Source: Oerskovia merdavium
GTDB taxonomy: Bacteria; Actinomycetota; Actinomycetes; Actinomycetales; Cellulomonadaceae
DNA: 64,000 nt
Reading direction: 5' to 3'
Assembly (NCBI RefSeq): GCF_014836755.1
Contig: NZ_JACSQF010000003.1
Coordinates: 141,389-205,388, forward strand
The stretch's first letter is position 1. Each line of letters starts with the position of its first letter. The notes under the pieces were generated by a model, which was not told the origin of the DNA, made no database searches, and worked only from the letters and a program-made list of their open reading frames with translations. Of this stretch, positions 29,433 to 39,399 are shown piece after piece. A program made the translations under genes and the position numbers.

Positions 29433-29921
29433 TCAGCGCTTGGAGTACTGCGGAGCCTTACGAGCCTTCTTGAGCCCGGCCTTCTTGCGCTCGACGACGC
29501 GGGCGTCGCGGGTCAGGAAGCCGGCCTTCTTGAGCGCCGGGCGGTTGTGCTCGGCGTCGATCTCGTTCAGCGCACGGGCGATGCCCAGGCGCAGAGCGCC
29601 GGCCTGGCCGGACGAGCCGCCACCGTTGATGCGGGCGATGACGTCGAAGCGACCCTCGACGTCGACCAGCTTCAGCGGGGAGTTGACCAGCTGCTGGTGC
29701 ACCTTGTTGGGGAAGTACCCCTCGAGGGTGCGGCCGTTGATCTTCCACTGGCCGGTGCCGGGCACCAGGCGCACGCGGGCGATGGCCTCCTTGCGACGGC
29801 CCAGGGCCTGCGCGGGGGCGGTGATGCTCTGGCCACGGCCCGTGGGGGCTGCGCTCTCAGAGGTGTAGTTGCTGGGAGTCTCTTCGTCCAGCACGTCGAT
29901 GTCGACGGTGGTCTCGGCCAC
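29433..29921 (-). CDS. rpsI: 30S ribosomal protein S9
   Basis: 162 aa, with the core from about residue 37 ([20 protein letters not shown]) to the end APQYSKR. The C-terminal tail of S9 reaches the P-site tRNA and ends in basic residues as expected. An N-terminal extension of about 35 residues (Asp/Glu/Thr/Ser-rich) precedes the core, as in other actinobacteria. GTG start. It follows rplM by 46 nt on the same strand. Confidence 0.97.
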   Translation of the reverse strand: MAETTVDIDVLDEETPSNYTSESAAPTGRGQSITAPAQALGRRKEAIARVRLVPGTGQWKINGRTLEGYFPNKVHQQLVNSPLKLVDVEGRFDVIARINGGGSSGQAGALRLGIARALNEIDAEHNRPALKKAGFLTRDARVVERKKAGLKKARKAPQYSKR

Positions 29922-29967
29922 TGGTGTGTCCTCGCGTCCTAAGTTCTCGTCTACGAGCAGGCGGAGC

Positions 29968-30411
29968 CTACTGCGCGACCTGGGTGATCTCGAAAGTCTT
30001 CGGCTGCTGCGCGGCGTGCGGGTGCTCAGAGCCTGCGTAGACCTTGAGCTTGCCGAACTGGGCGCGGCCGAGCGAGGTCTTGGGGATCATGCCGCGGACG
30101 GCCTTCTCCACAGCACGCTCGGGGTGCTTCTCCAGCAGGTCGCTGTAGGCGACCGCCCGAAGACCACCCGGGTAACCGGAGTGGGTGTAGGCAAGCTTCT
30201 GCTCGCGCTTGTTGCCGGTGAGGGCGACCTTGCCGGCGTTGATGACGATGACGAAGTCACCTCCGTCGACGTGAGGCGCGAAGGTGGCCTTGTGCTTGCC
30301 ACGGAGCAGGGTCGCCACGTGGGTGGCGAGGCGGCCCAGGACGACGTCGGTCGCGTCGATGACGTACCAGTCACGCTGGACGTCGCCGGGCTTCGGGGTG
30401 TACGTACGCAC
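29968..30411 (-). CDS. rplM: 50S ribosomal protein L13
   Basis: 147 aa from the GTG at 30411 ([20 protein letters not shown]). [20 protein letters not shown], the [20 protein letters not shown] block and [20 protein letters not shown] are all typical. The standard length is kept. It is the first gene of the L13-S9 operon and has a predicted promoter at 30564-30593, giving a leader of about 145 nt. Confidence 0.97.
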   Translation of the reverse strand: MRTYTPKPGDVQRDWYVIDATDVVLGRLATHVATLLRGKHKATFAPHVDGGDFVIVINAGKVALTGNKREQKLAYTHSGYPGGLRAVAYSDLLEKHPERAVEKAVRGMIPKTSLGRAQFGKLKVYAGSEHPHAAQQPKTFEITQVAQ

Positions 30412-30563
30412 GGTCGTAGCCTTCGTTTCGTGTCTTCGATGTCTTCGGCGCAGGAGCCTGCGTCCGACAAGTCGTTCGGCCTTCGGTCGACGGATGTCCC
30501 CGTCACGGAGCGAGTGGGCGCACAAGTGACGAGATAACCGAAGGGGAAGCACAACGACTCAAC

Positions 30564-30593
30564 AGACTACCTGGACGGCCCGTGCAGGGTCAA
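30564..30593 (-). promoter_or_regulatory. rplM-rpsI promoter
   Basis: -35 TTGACC (30593-30588), an 18-nt spacer, -10 TAGTCT (30569-30564) on the minus strand. Near consensus for the housekeeping sigma factor. The transcript leader to the GTG at 30411 is about 145 nt. Confidence 0.65.
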
Positions 30594-30604
30594 AACAAGA
30601 TGCG

Positions 30605-30636
30605 TCACACCGAGGGCGAAAAGTACCTCGGTGTGA
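30605..30636 (-). terminator. trhO terminator hairpin
   Basis: TCACACCGAGG (30605-30615), 10-nt loop GCGAAAAGTA, complement 30626-30636. It lies 45 nt after the trhO stop and just upstream of the rplM promoter. Confidence 0.6.
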
Positions 30637-30680
30637 TCGGCCTCGTCAGACGGCACAGGCTCTGGTGCCAGACAGCCGAT

Positions 30681-31640
30681 TCAGGCGGTTGCCCGGTGGT
30701 TGTCGTGGGAGAGACCGGTCCTCGCGTCTTCCCGAGGTCGAGGATACGCGCCCGGGCGCAGTTCGGCACAGGCGTCGCACTGGAGCGTGCGGGCCAGACC
30801 CGCGCAGTCGGTGCAGAACAGGCGCAGCGTCTGGCACCCGGGGTCGACGCAGTTCTCGTACTTCGCGGTCGCCGCGCCGCACTCGCAGCACGCGCCGAGC
30901 GGGACCGTGTCGTCACCGAACTCGACGTGCATGCGCTCGTCGAACACGTAGAGCGACCCTTCCCACAGCCCCTGGTCGCCGAACGTCTCGCCGTAGCGGA
31001 CGATCCCGCCGTCGAGCTGGTAGACCTCCTCGAAGCCGCGCGCGAGCATGAGCGAGGACAGGACCTCGCACCGCACGCCGCCCGTGCAGTAGGTCACGAC
31101 AGGACGGCCCTTGAGGGCGTCGTACGCGCCCGAGTCGAGCTCCGCGACGAAGTCGCGGGTCGTCGCGACGTCGGGCACGACCGCACCGCGGAACCGGCCG
31201 ATCGCGGCCTCGAACGCGTTGCGACCGTCGAAGAACACGACGTCCTCGCCACGCTCGGCGACCAGCTCGTGGAGCGCCTCGGGGGCGAGCCGCACCCCGC
31301 TGTCGACCACGCCGTCCGCGTCGACCGCGATCTCGTCCGCGGCCCCGAAGCTCACGAGCTCGGGCCGGACCTTGACGGACAGGCGCGGGAAGTCGCGTCC
31401 CGTGCCGTCCGACCACTTGACGTCGATCCCGGCGAAGCCCGGGTACTGCTTGGTGGTCTTGACGTACTGCTTGAGGTTCTCGACCGTCCCGCCGAGCGTG
31501 GCGTTGATGCCGTGCTCGGAGACGATGACGCGTCCCGTCAGGCCCCACTGCTCCCCGAGCGAACGTTGCCACAGCTGCACCGCGCGCGGGTCGGCGAGCG
31601 GTGTGAAGGCGTAGAAGAGCACGATCTTGGGGACGGCCAT
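30681..31640 (-). CDS. trhO: tRNA uridine(34) hydroxylase, rhodanese domain (TrhO/YceA type)
   Basis: 319 aa. TrhO oxygen-dependently hydroxylates tRNA U34 to 5-hydroxyuridine. An N-terminal ferredoxin-like part (ACT-like, 1-100; [16 protein letters not shown]) precedes the rhodanese domain with the C185 loop [21 protein letters not shown] cysteine-rich tail (Cys 251, 252, 254, 264, 269, 276, 279, 288, 291) probably binds zinc. The ATG at 31640 is 6 nt after TAAAAT (31647-31652), so it may be leaderless, though GGAG also lies in that gap. Confidence 0.9.
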   Translation of the reverse strand: MAVPKIVLFYAFTPLADPRAVQLWQRSLGEQWGLTGRVIVSEHGINATLGGTVENLKQYVKTTKQYPGFAGIDVKWSDGTGRDFPRLSVKVRPELVSFGAADEIAVDADGVVDSGVRLAPEALHELVAERGEDVVFFDGRNAFEAAIGRFRGAVVPDVATTRDFVAELDSGAYDALKGRPVVTYCTGGVRCEVLSSLMLARGFEEVYQLDGGIVRYGETFGDQGLWEGSLYVFDERMHVEFGDDTVPLGACCECGAATAKYENCVDPGCQTLRLFCTDCAGLARTLQCDACAELRPGAYPRPREDARTGLSHDNHRATA

Positions 31641-31646
31641 TGCTCC

Positions 31647-31652
31647 ATTTTA
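31647..31652 (-). promoter_or_regulatory. trhO -10 box
   Basis: TAAAAT on the minus strand, 6 nt before the ATG. It is the most AT-rich hexamer for several hundred bases around it. Confidence 0.5.
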
Positions 31653-31769
31653 GGAGCCCGACGACGCCCCGCAGGCCGTGCTATCGGCCCACCGTGGCGC
31701 ATGTGGTCTTCCTCACCGCACCCTCTCCGCGCGCAAGGCCGGGTCTGAGCGCGCCAGGGGCCCGGCCTC

Positions 31770-31787
31770 GCCCGACGGACGTCGGGC
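31770..31787 (-). terminator. Hairpin after the ABC-F gene
   Basis: GCCCGAC (31770-31776), loop GGAC, GTCGGGC (31781-31787), 45 nt after the stop codon of the ABC-F gene. A modest call. Confidence 0.4.
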
Positions 31788-31832
31788 CCGCAGTCCGTGG
31801 CGCCCCGACGACGGACCGCCACGGTCCGCCGG

Positions 31833-33551
31833 TCAGCGCTGCCGCTTGACCCGCTCGACGTCCCACACGGGCTCGGGAGTCTCCACGACGCGGCCGTCGG
31901 AGCCGAAGACCACGAACCGGTCGAAGCCTCGCGCGAACCACCGGTCGTGCGTGACGGCCATGACCGTGCCCTCGAACGCCAGGAGACCGGTCTCGAGCGC
32001 CTCGGCCGAGTGCAGGTCGAGGTTGTCGGTCGGCTCGTCGAGCAGCAGGAGCGTGGCTCCACCGAGCTCGAGGAGCAGGATCTGGAAGCGCGCCTGCTGG
32101 CCACCCGAGAGCGTCTCGAAGCGTTGCTCGGCCTGACCGACCAGCTCGTAGCGGTCGAGGGCCTTGCTCGCGGGCTCACGCCCCATGCCGTCGCGCGCAC
32201 CGTCGCCACGGTGCAGGATCTCCAGGAGCGTGCGGCCCTCGAACTCGGGGTGGGCGTGGTTCTGCGCGAACCATCCCGGGCGCACGCGCGAGCCGAGCGC
32301 GGCGCGGCCCGTGTGCGCGACGGGCGGGACCACGGCGGCGTCGCCTGCCGCGCCCGCACCGCCTGCCGTGTTCTCGTAGACCGGCCGGTGCTCGACGTCC
32401 GGGTCCGACCCGCCCCGTGCCAGCAGGCGCATGAAGTGGGACTTGCCCGAGCCGTTGGACCCCAGGATCGCGACGCGCTCACCGAAGAAGACCTCGAGGT
32501 CGAACGGCTCCATGAGCCCCGTGAGCTCGAGCCGCTCGCACGTCACGGCACGCTTGGCCGTGCGACCGCCCGTGAGCCGGACCTTGACGTTCTGCTCGTG
32601 GGCGAGCACCTGGGGCGGGCCCGCCTCCTCGAACTTGCGCAGGCGCGTCTGGGCGGCCTGGTAGCGGCTCGCGAGCCCGTCGTTGAAGGCCGACTTGTTC
32701 TTGAGCATGTTGACGAGGTCCTTGAGCTTGGCGTGCTCCTCCTCCCACCGGCGCAGCAGCTCCTCGAGGCGGCTGCGGCGGTCGGCCCGCGCCTCGGCGT
32801 ACGTGCCGAACCCGCCGCCGTGCACCCAGATCGTGCCGCCCGCGGCAGTGGGCTCGACGGTCGCTACCTGGGTCGCGGTGCGCGCCAGGAGCTCGCGGTC
32901 GTGGCTGATGAACAGCACGGTCTTGGGCGAGGCCGCGAGCTTCTCCTCGAGCCAACGCTTGGTCGGCACGTCGAGGTAGTTGTCGGGCTCGTCGAGGAGC
33001 AGGACCTCCTCGGGGCCGCGGAACAGGGCCGTGAGGACCAGGCGCTTCTGCTCGCCGCCGGACAGCGTCCGGACCTCGCGGAACTGGGCCTGGTCGAACG
33101 GGATGGACAGGACCTCGTCGGTGACCTTGTCCCACTCGGCCTCGGCCTCGTAGCCGCGCGCGTCGGCCCAGTCGGCGAGCGCCTGGGCGTACCGCATCTG
33201 GGAGGGGGTGTCGTCGACCGTCATGATGTCGAGCTCTGCCGCGGCGAGCTCGCGCGCGGCGTCCCGGATCGAGGGCTGCGCGAGGTCGACGAGCAGGTCG
33301 CGGACCGTGCGGTCGTCGTCGATGCGGCCCACGAACTGGCGCATGACACCGAGCCCGCCGCTGCGTCCCACGGTGCCCCCGTGCGGGGACAGGTCCCCCG
33401 CGACGATGCGCAGGAGCGTCGTCTTGCCGGCGCCGTTGGGTCCGACGAGCGCGACCTTGGCCCCGTCCGCGACGCGCAGGGTCGCCCCGGCGAGGAGGGG
33501 ACGCCCGTCGGGCAGGAAGTAGCTGATGTCGCTGATGTCGATGTGACCCAC
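31833..33551 (-). CDS. ABC-F family ATPase
   Basis: 572 aa from the GTG at 33551, chosen because GGGAGG lies 8 nt upstream; a GTG at 33557 lies only two bases from that site. Two ABC domains without membrane segments: Walker A GPNGAGKTTLLR and GSNGSGKSHFMR; signatures LSGGEQKRL and LSGGQQARF; Walker B LLLDEPDNYLDVP and LLLDEPTDNLDLH. The linker between domains is long and charged (about residues 240-330). ABC-F proteins act on the ribosome; some relieve antibiotic or sequence-caused stalling. The exact subfamily is not clear. Confidence 0.92.
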   Translation of the reverse strand: MGHIDISDISYFLPDGRPLLAGATLRVADGAKVALVGPNGAGKTTLLRIVAGDLSPHGGTVGRSGGLGVMRQFVGRIDDDRTVRDLLVDLAQPSIRDAARELAAAELDIMTVDDTPSQMRYAQALADWADARGYEAEAEWDKVTDEVLSIPFDQAQFREVRTLSGGEQKRLVLTALFRGPEEVLLLDEPDNYLDVPTKRWLEEKLAASPKTVLFISHDRELLARTATQVATVEPTAAGGTIWVHGGGFGTYAEARADRRSRLEELLRRWEEEHAKLKDLVNMLKNKSAFNDGLASRYQAAQTRLRKFEEAGPPQVLAHEQNVKVRLTGGRTAKRAVTCERLELTGLMEPFDLEVFFGERVAILGSNGSGKSHFMRLLARGGSDPDVEHRPVYENTAGGAGAAGDAAVVPPVAHTGRAALGSRVRPGWFAQNHAHPEFEGRTLLEILHRGDGARDGMGREPASKALDRYELVGQAEQRFETLSGGQQARFQILLLELGGATLLLLDEPTDNLDLHSAEALETGLLAFEGTVMAVTHDRWFARGFDRFVVFGSDGRVVETPEPVWDVERVKRQR

Positions 33552-33659
33552 GGGCACATCCTCCCTGCCCGAGGCCCCGGATGACGATTCCTTTCCGTCC
33601 GGGCGACCGCGCACGGGCTGCGGACGGCGGGCAGGACTCCCCTGCGTCGCCCTCGCGGT

Positions 33660-33720
33660 GCCCGACGGCGGAGCACACCCGGGTGCACCCGTGCGCCCGG
33701 GGCGCGCTCCGCCGTCGGGC
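33660..33720 (-). terminator. Terminator after the DUF937 gene
   Basis: 15-bp arms GCCCGACGGCGGAGC (33660-33674) and their complement at 33706-33720, perfect, with a GC-rich inner loop that can fold further. It follows the DUF937 stop by 5 nt and precedes the ABC-F gene. Confidence 0.65.
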
Positions 33721-33725
33721 GGGGG

Positions 33726-34280
33726 TCAGCGCTTGCCGCCGCCCAGGAGGCCGCCCAGCCCGCCCAGGATGCTCCCGAGGCCGCCTCCCGAACCGCCTTG
33801 CCCACCACCCAGGAGCCCGCCCAGCAGGTCGCCGATCCCGCCGCCCCCGGCGGCCTCCTGCGTCCCGGCCGGCTGCTCGCTCTTGCCCCCGAGCTGCTTG
33901 GCGAGGAAGGACAGCGCGATGGGTGCGAGCGCCGGGAGGATCGAGGCCAGGACGTTCGACTGCGTGCCGCTCTTGTCCGCGAGCTGCGCGACGACCTGCT
34001 CCTCGTTCGAGCCGAAGATGTTGCGGACGATCTTCTCGCCGTCGGCCGTGTCGACGTCGTCGAGGTTCACGCCGCCCTCGACGAGCGAGGGAGAGTGCTG
34101 CGCGAGAGCCTTCTGGAGCGACGCGGCCCCGGCGGGGTCCTGCGCGTTGGCCTCGAGACCGCCGATCAGCGCGGGAAGGGCCGTCGTGACCGCCTGCTGG
34201 GCGGTCGCCTCGTCCACGCCGAGCCTGCCGGCGAGCTGGTCGAGCGGGATGGCGGACAGGAGATCGTCGATCGATGCCAT
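33726..34280 (-). CDS. DUF937 (YidB-like) protein
   Basis: 184 aa. Residues about 3-110 (IDDLLSAIPLDQLAGRLGVD, then QQAVTTALPALIGGLEANA) form the helical DUF937 module shared with YidB. The C-terminus is Gly/Leu-rich low-complexity (GGIGDLLGGLLGGGQGGSGG), which may be disordered or self-associating. AGGAGT precedes the ATG. Function unknown. It lies beside a divergent small acidic-protein gene and has its own terminator. Confidence 0.85.
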   Translation of the reverse strand: MASIDDLLSAIPLDQLAGRLGVDEATAQQAVTTALPALIGGLEANAQDPAGAASLQKALAQHSPSLVEGGVNLDDVDTADGEKIVRNIFGSNEEQVVAQLADKSGTQSNVLASILPALAPIALSFLAKQLGGKSEQPAGTQEAAGGGGIGDLLGGLLGGGQGGSGGGLGSILGGLGGLLGGGKR

Positions 34281-34466
34281 GGTGGGACTCCTGGTTCAGG
34301 CCGCCCCGCAGGTCGAGGACGGCGTCGTCACGGGACGGACGTGCGCCGGGGCACCGGACGGCCACCCGTCGGGAGTCACTGCCGCGCGCACCCCGAGCCT
34401 AGTCCGCAGGTGGCCGGATCCGCCCGGTGGGCTGCGCGAACGCGTCACCGGTGCGAGTGTGGAGAC

Positions 34467-34865
34467 ATGAGCGACGACACACCGGCCACCCGGACAGACC
34501 CGGCCCTCGGCACCGAGGGCGACTCCGACCAGCTCCAGCAGGACGACACCCTGGTCGACCGCGGCGTCGACGACGTGCTCGACGAGGGGTACGCCCCGCC
34601 CGAGCGCGCTCCCCTGACCTACGCCCACCCCGAACGGCTCGAGGAGGACGGCGAGTCGCTCGACCAGCGCCTCGCCGACGAGGAGCCCGAGGACTGGGAC
34701 GCCGCCCCTCTCGACCGCCCCGACTCGACCCGGTCGGGCCGCCTCGTGGCGGACGCCGACGCGCTCGACGGGCGCGTCAACGACACGTACGCGGACGACG
34801 CCGGGATCGACGGCGCCGCGGCGAGCGCCGAGGAGGCCGCGGTCCACATCGTCGAGGAGCCGTAG
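34467..34865 (+). CDS. Small acidic DUF5709-type protein
   Basis: 132 aa from the ATG at 34467 with GGAGA upstream. Very acidic: repeats of Asp/Glu, with DTLVDRGVDDVLDEGYAPPE, ERAPLTYAHPERLEED and RSGRLVADADALD, the pattern of the actinobacterial DUF5709 family. No membrane segment or catalytic motif. Function unknown. Divergent from the DUF937 gene and convergent with truA. Confidence 0.8.
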   Translation: MSDDTPATRTDPALGTEGDSDQLQQDDTLVDRGVDDVLDEGYAPPERAPLTYAHPERLEEDGESLDQRLADEEPEDWDAAPLDRPDSTRSGRLVADADALDGRVNDTYADDAGIDGAAASAEEAAVHIVEEP

Positions 34866-34899
34866 GAGACGGCAGCGGGCGCGGGACGACGGCCCGGCG

Positions 34900-35826
34900 C
34901 TACGAGGTCGGGGAGGCCCCTGCTCCGGCGGTCGGCCCTGCAGCCCCCGCGTCCCACACGTCCTCGTCCATGCGCACCGCGCGCACGCGCTCGGCACGGG
35001 CAGCGAGCTCGTCGTCGGGCGGGTACGTGACCTCCTCGAGGACCAGGCCGTGCGGCGGCACGACGCCGGCCCCCGCGTCCCGGCGCCTCGCTGCCAGGAC
35101 CTCGGCCGGCCACGAGACCGAGCGGCGCCCCTCCCCCACGGCGACCGACGCCCCGACGAGCGCCCGGACCATGTTGTGGCAGAACGCGTCGGCGCGGACG
35201 TGCGCGACGACGAGCCCCGCGTCCGGGCCGTCGGCCGCACGCTGCCACGACAGGTGCTGGAGCTCGCGGATCGTGGTCGCACCGGGGCGCGGCTTGCAGA
35301 AGGCCGCGAAGTCGCGCACGCCGAGCAAGGGCTGCAGCGCCTCGTGCATCGCGTCCGCGTCGAGCGGCTTGCGGTTCCACAGGACCCACTCGCGGCGCAA
35401 CGGGTCGCGCAGGGTGGGGTCGTCGACGATCCGGAACGTGTAGCTGCGGTAGAGGGCCGAGAAGCGCGCGTCGAACCCCTCCGGCGCCCGGGAGGCCCGG
35501 TGCACCACGACGTCACCCGGCAGCACTCCCCCGAGCCGCGCGACGAGCGCGTCTCCCGGCTCGCGGTCCGACCGGCCGGGCATCGCGTCCCAGACGGACC
35601 GTGGGAGGTCGACGTGGGCCACCTGCCCGCGGGCGTGCACGCCGGCGTCGGTGCGTCCCGCGACCGTCAGGCGCGGCGGGACGCCCCGCAGGATCTGCCC
35701 CAGACCGTCCTCGAGGGCCCCCTCGACGGTCCGCAGACCGGGCTGTCGGGCCCAGCCCGCGAAGTCGGTGCCCTGGTAGGCGAGGTCCAGGCGGACGCGG
35801 ACCGGCTGCTCGTTCGTCACGTGCAC
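34900..35826 (-). CDS. truA: tRNA pseudouridine(38-40) synthase TruA
   Basis: 308 aa. TruA isomerises uridines 38-40 of tRNA anticodon arms. The start is [20 protein letters not shown]; the catalytic aspartate is D60 in [39 protein letters not shown] and [16 protein letters not shown] [17 protein letters not shown] match the family. Alternative GTG at 35820 would drop two residues and lies 8 nt after TAGCGT. Same-strand neighbour of the rplQ operon as in other actinobacteria, but here two genes (ppgK-like, hydrolase) intervene. Confidence 0.95.
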   Translation of the reverse strand: MHVTNEQPVRVRLDLAYQGTDFAGWARQPGLRTVEGALEDGLGQILRGVPPRLTVAGRTDAGVHARGQVAHVDLPRSVWDAMPGRSDREPGDALVARLGGVLPGDVVVHRASRAPEGFDARFSALYRSYTFRIVDDPTLRDPLRREWVLWNRKPLDADAMHEALQPLLGVRDFAAFCKPRPGATTIRELQHLSWQRAADGPDAGLVVAHVRADAFCHNMVRALVGASVAVGEGRRSVSWPAEVLAARRRDAGAGVVPPHGLVLEEVTYPPDDELAARAERVRAVRMDEDVWDAGAAGPTAGAGASPTS

Positions 35827-35854
35827 CTACGCTAGCGCCCGTTAGTGTGCAGAC

Positions 35855-36640
35855 ATGCCCGAACGTCCCGCCACGACCGACCCCGCCGACCTGCGCACCC
35901 TCGCGGTGGACTGCGGCGGGGGCGGCATCAAGGCCAACGTGCTCGACGCCGCGGGCACCGCGCACGCGACCGCTGTGCGGGTACCCACGCCCTACCCGCT
36001 GCCGCCCTCGCTCCTGGTCGACGTCATCGCGCAGATCGCCGATCGTCTGCCCCCCGCCGTGCGTGTCACGGTCGGCATGCCCGGCATGATCCGGCGCGGG
36101 GTCGTCGTCCACACCCCGCACTACATCACCCGCTCGGGCCCGCGGAGCCGTGTCGACCCGGCCCTCGCCGAGCAGTGGGCCAGCTTCGACGTCCAGGCCG
36201 CCGTGAGCGAGAGGCTGGGGATACCGGCGCTCGTCCTCAACGACGCCGAGGTCCACGGGGCCGGGGTCATCGCGGCGTCGGGCCTCGAGCTCGTCCTGAC
36301 GCTCGGCACGGGGCTGGGGTCTGCGCTGTTCCACGGAGGGCGTCTCGCGCCCCACCTCGAGTGGTCCCACGCCCCGGTGCGGCGTGGCACCACGTACGAC
36401 GAGTACATCGGCGAGGTCGAGCGTCGTCGCCTCGGGAACGGGCTGTGGTCACGGCGCGTCGTCGCGCTCGTCGACGGCCTGCGGCCCGTCTTCTGGTGGG
36501 ACCGCCTCTATCTCGGTGGGGGCAACTCACGCCAGATCACGCCGTCCGCGCTCGAGCGGCTCGGCGACGACGTCGTGATCGTCCCCAACTCCGCCGCGCT
36601 CGTGGGCGGGGCCAGGGCGTGGGACCTGCCCCTGGCCTGA
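35855..36640 (+). CDS. ROK-type sugar kinase, polyphosphate glucokinase-like
   Basis: 261 aa. The ATP phosphate loop is AVDCGGGGIKANVLD; TVGMPGMIRRGVV, VLNDAEVHGAGVI with the catalytic aspartate, LVLTLGTGLGSALF and LEWSHAPVRRGTTYDEYIGE match polyphosphate/ATP glucokinases of actinobacteria. The zinc cluster CxCGxxGC of other ROK kinases is missing, as in PpgK. It should phosphorylate glucose; phosphate donor not provable here. The ATG at 35855 is 6 nt after TAGTGT (35843-35848). Divergent from truA by 28 nt. Confidence 0.82.
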   Translation: MPERPATTDPADLRTLAVDCGGGGIKANVLDAAGTAHATAVRVPTPYPLPPSLLVDVIAQIADRLPPAVRVTVGMPGMIRRGVVVHTPHYITRSGPRSRVDPALAEQWASFDVQAAVSERLGIPALVLNDAEVHGAGVIAASGLELVLTLGTGLGSALFHGGRLAPHLEWSHAPVRRGTTYDEYIGEVERRRLGNGLWSRRVVALVDGLRPVFWWDRLYLGGGNSRQITPSALERLGDDVVIVPNSAALVGGARAWDLPLA

Positions 36641-36725
36641 GCCAGGTGGCCGTGCGGGCCGGGAACGCGCCTGCAGGGACAGCAGGGCGGGACGGCCTGC
36701 GGGCGAGGCAGGGCCGGACGGCGGG

Positions 36726-37460
36726 TCACGCCCGCCGCTCTTCCGCCACGACCTCTCCGTACGCCTCGAGGACCGCACGGTTGAACGCGACGGGTCGGTC
36801 GAGGCTCACGAGGTGCTTGGCCCCGGGAATCACGACGAGCTGGGCGCTGGCCCCGCCGGCCCGGGCCGCTGCGACGAACTCGCGCTCACCGAGGCGGAAG
36901 TGGTCCCACCGACCGTTGACGAACCAGACCGGCGAGTCGGTCCCGGCCAGAGCCGTGAGCGGGTCCGAGGTGCCCACCTCGTCCAGGATCGCGGTCATGG
37001 CCGTCAGGGCGAACCCGCCCGCACCGATGTCGACGATCCCGGCCGCGGGCAGGGTCCGGTCGACCAGTGCCTGGTTGATCGCCGCACCGTTGTCGGGCAG
37101 CTTCTCGATCCGGTCGGCCGCGACGCGCCACGCGCCACGCAGGGGCGAGCCGGGGACGGTGCAGCAGCTCGCGGCGACGAGGCCCGCGACCTGCTCGGGA
37201 CACCGCGCACGGTGCTCGATCCCGACGTACCCGCCCAGCGAGAGCCCGACGACGAGCGCCCGGCCCCCGAGGTCGTCCACGGCACGGGCGACGGTCGTCA
37301 CCGCGCCGTCGAGCGTGAACGGCTCGCCGATCCGTCGGCCGTGTCCCGGCAGGTCCACCGCGCGAGCCTCGATGCCGGCACGGTCCATGGCCTCGAGCTG
37401 CGCGCGCCACATCGTGCGGGACGTGCGCGAGCCGTGGACGAACAGCACCGGGAGAGCCAT
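36726..37460 (-). CDS. Alpha/beta-fold hydrolase
   Basis: 244 aa. Serine hydrolase with oxyanion region LPVLFVHGSRTSRTMW, nucleophile elbow GLSLGGYVG (Ser74) and a late histidine in GAKHLVSLDRP, where the acid is likely D203 or near. It resembles esterases and 3-oxoadipate enol-lactonase-like enzymes, but the substrate is unknown. ATG at 37460 rather than the TTG nine bases upstream, because TAGATT (37468-37473) lies 7 nt before it. It follows the rplQ terminator. Confidence 0.82.
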   Translation of the reverse strand: MALPVLFVHGSRTSRTMWRAQLEAMDRAGIEARAVDLPGHGRRIGEPFTLDGAVTTVARAVDDLGGRALVVGLSLGGYVGIEHRARCPEQVAGLVAASCCTVPGSPLRGAWRVAADRIEKLPDNGAAINQALVDRTLPAAGIVDIGAGGFALTAMTAILDEVGTSDPLTALAGTDSPVWFVNGRWDHFRLGEREFVAAARAGGASAQLVVIPGAKHLVSLDRPVAFNRAVLEAYGEVVAEERRA

Positions 37461-37467
37461 GCGGACC

Positions 37468-37473
37468 AATCTA
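37468..37473 (-). promoter_or_regulatory. Hydrolase -10 box (leaderless)
   Basis: TAGATT on the minus strand followed by 7 nt and ATG. It decides the start codon of the hydrolase gene. Confidence 0.5.
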
Positions 37474-37656
37474 GGGCGAACCAGCCTACGTCGCGGGCCG
37501 AGGCGTGCTCGTCACCGCACGCGAGACGTCGCGCACTCGTGCGGGCCGGAACCTGTGTCCCGCCCCGCGGCAAGCGCCAAGTTTCCCGCCTCCCGGCCTG
37601 ACGCCACCCCGGGCCCAGCCCTCAGCGCCCGACGTCGCTCCGTCGTCGGGCATGGC

Positions 37657-37690
37657 GAAGGGCCCGGCACCAGATGGTGCCGGGCCCTTC
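37657..37690 (-). terminator. rplQ terminator
   Basis: Perfect 15-bp stem GAAGGGCCCGGCACC (37657-37671), loop AGAT, complement at 37676-37690. It begins 34 nt after the rplQ stop codon and ends the ribosomal supercluster. Core GAAGGGCCCGG is shared with the tuf terminator. Confidence 0.85.
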
Positions 37691-37723
37691 AGGAGGTACC
37701 CGTCCGGCAGAGCCGGAGCGAGA

Positions 37724-38224
37724 TCAGTCCTCCTTGGAAGCCGGAGCGTCCTCGACAACCGGGGCGTCCTCGACGACCGGCGCGTCCTCGACCTTGGCGG
37801 CCTTGGGCTTGCTGGTCTTCTTCGTGGCCTTCTCGGCCTCGCGGACGACAGCCTGCTTGGGGCTGACGGGCTCGGTCACGAGCTCGATGACGGCCATGGG
37901 GGCGTTGTCGCCCTTGCGGTTGCCGACCTTCGTGATGCGCGTGTAGCCACCGTTGCGCTCCGCCATCTGCGGGGCGATCTCGGTGAAGAGCGTGTGCACG
38001 ACGGACTTGTCGCGGACGACGGTCATGACGCGACGGCGAGCCGACAGGTCACCGCGCTTCGCGAACGTAATGAGACGCTCGGCCAGCGGACGCAGGCGCT
38101 TGGCCTTGGTCTCGGTGGTCGTGATGCGGCCGTGCTCGAAGAGCGCCGTGGACAGGTTCGCGAGGATGAGACGCTCGTGAGCCGGGCCACCGCCGAGCCG
38201 CGGACCCTTGGTGGGGGTAGGCAT
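37724..38224 (-). CDS. rplQ: 50S ribosomal protein L17
   Basis: 166 aa. Core about 1-118: [60 protein letters not shown]17 lines the peptide exit tunnel. The C-terminus adds about 45 residues of Lys, Ala, Asp and Glu, including three copies of VEDAP spaced by PV ([17 protein letters not shown]), not part of the core fold. Follows rpoA by 56 nt; last gene of the cluster. Confidence 0.97.
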   Translation of the reverse strand: MPTPTKGPRLGGGPAHERLILANLSTALFEHGRITTTETKAKRLRPLAERLITFAKRGDLSARRRVMTVVRDKSVVHTLFTEIAPQMAERNGGYTRITKVGNRKGDNAPMAVIELVTEPVSPKQAVVREAEKATKKTSKPKAAKVEDAPVVEDAPVVEDAPASKED

Positions 38225-38280
38225 TGATCTTGCTCCTTAGAAGTGGATCGTGCGTGCGGCCGAGCCGCTCGCACGGAAGG

Positions 38281-39300
38281 TCAGTACTGCTGCTGCTCGT
38301 CGGAGAACGTCGCCTCGTCCTCGTCGGCCTCGTAGTAGTCGGCCGTCGAGGGGTCGAAGTCCAGCGGCGAGTCCTTGAGGTTCAGGCCGAGCTCTGCGAG
38401 CTTCTCCTTGACCTCGTTGATGGACTTCGCGCCGAAGTTCCGGATGTCCAGCAGGTCTGCTTCGCTGCGAGCGACGAGCTCGCCGACCTGGTGGATGCCC
38501 TCGCGCTTGAGGCAGTTGTACGAACGGATCGTGAGGTTGAGCTCCTCGATCGGGAGCGCCAGGTCCGCGGCGAGAGCGGCGTCCGTCGGGGACGGGCCGA
38601 TCTCGATGCCCTCGGCCTCGACGTTGAGCTCACGGGCGAGGCCGAAGAGCTCGACGAGCGTCTTGCCGGCCGAGGCCAGCGCGTCGCGCGGGGAGATCGC
38701 CTGCTTCGTCTCGACGTCGACGATCAGCTTGTCGAAGTCGGTGCGCTGCTCGACACGGGTCGCCTCGACCTTGTACGTGACCTTGAGGACCGGCGAGTAG
38801 ATCGAGTCGACGGGAACACGGCCGATCTCGGCGTCGAAGGACTTGTTCTGGTTGGCGGAGACGTAGCCACGTCCACGCTCGACCGTCAGCTCGATCTCGA
38901 GCTTGCCCTTGTCGTTGAGGGTGGCGATGTGCAGGTCCGGGTTGTGGACCTCCACACCCGCCGGCGGAACGATGTCCGCGGCGGTGACCGCGCCAGCGCC
39001 CTGCTTGCGCAGGTACATCACGACCGGCTCGTCGTTCTCCGAGGAGACCACGAGGTTCTTGATGTTGAGGATGATCTCGGTGACGTCTTCCTTGACACCG
39101 GACACCGTGGTGAACTCGTGGAGCACACCGTCGATACGGATCGAGGTCACTGCAGCGCCCGGGATGGACGAGAGCAGCGTGCGACGAAGCGAGTTGCCGA
39201 GGGTGTAGCCGAAGCCAGGCTCGAGCGGCTCGATGGAGAAGCGCGAACGGTTCTCCGAGAGGACCTCTTCGGTCAGGGTGGGGCGCTGTGCGATCAGCAC
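38281..39300 (-). CDS. rpoA: DNA-directed RNA polymerase alpha subunit
   Basis: 339 aa. N-terminal domain (1-230) for assembly: [41 protein letters not shown]-terminal domain about 245-315 binds UP-element DNA and activators: [20 protein letters not shown] with the conserved arginine of the DNA-binding surface, then [19 protein letters not shown]. The acidic tail [15 protein letters not shown] is typical of actinobacteria. A hairpin and about 150 nt separate it from rpsK. Confidence 0.98.
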   Translation of the reverse strand: MLIAQRPTLTEEVLSENRSRFSIEPLEPGFGYTLGNSLRRTLLSSIPGAAVTSIRIDGVLHEFTTVSGVKEDVTEIILNIKNLVVSSENDEPVVMYLRKQGAGAVTAADIVPPAGVEVHNPDLHIATLNDKGKLEIELTVERGRGYVSANQNKSFDAEIGRVPVDSIYSPVLKVTYKVEATRVEQRTDFDKLIVDVETKQAISPRDALASAGKTLVELFGLARELNVEAEGIEIGPSPTDAALAADLALPIEELNLTIRSYNCLKREGIHQVGELVARSEADLLDIRNFGAKSINEVKEKLAELGLNLKDSPLDFDPSTADYYEADEDEATFSDEQQQY

Positions 39301-39399
39301 TGGTGTGTTCCTTTCAGTGTGCGTCCGCCATATGACGCATCACGGGCAACGCTGTGCCGGGGCGGGACTCTGTCCACCCGCCCAGGTGGCTGCGCCCGC

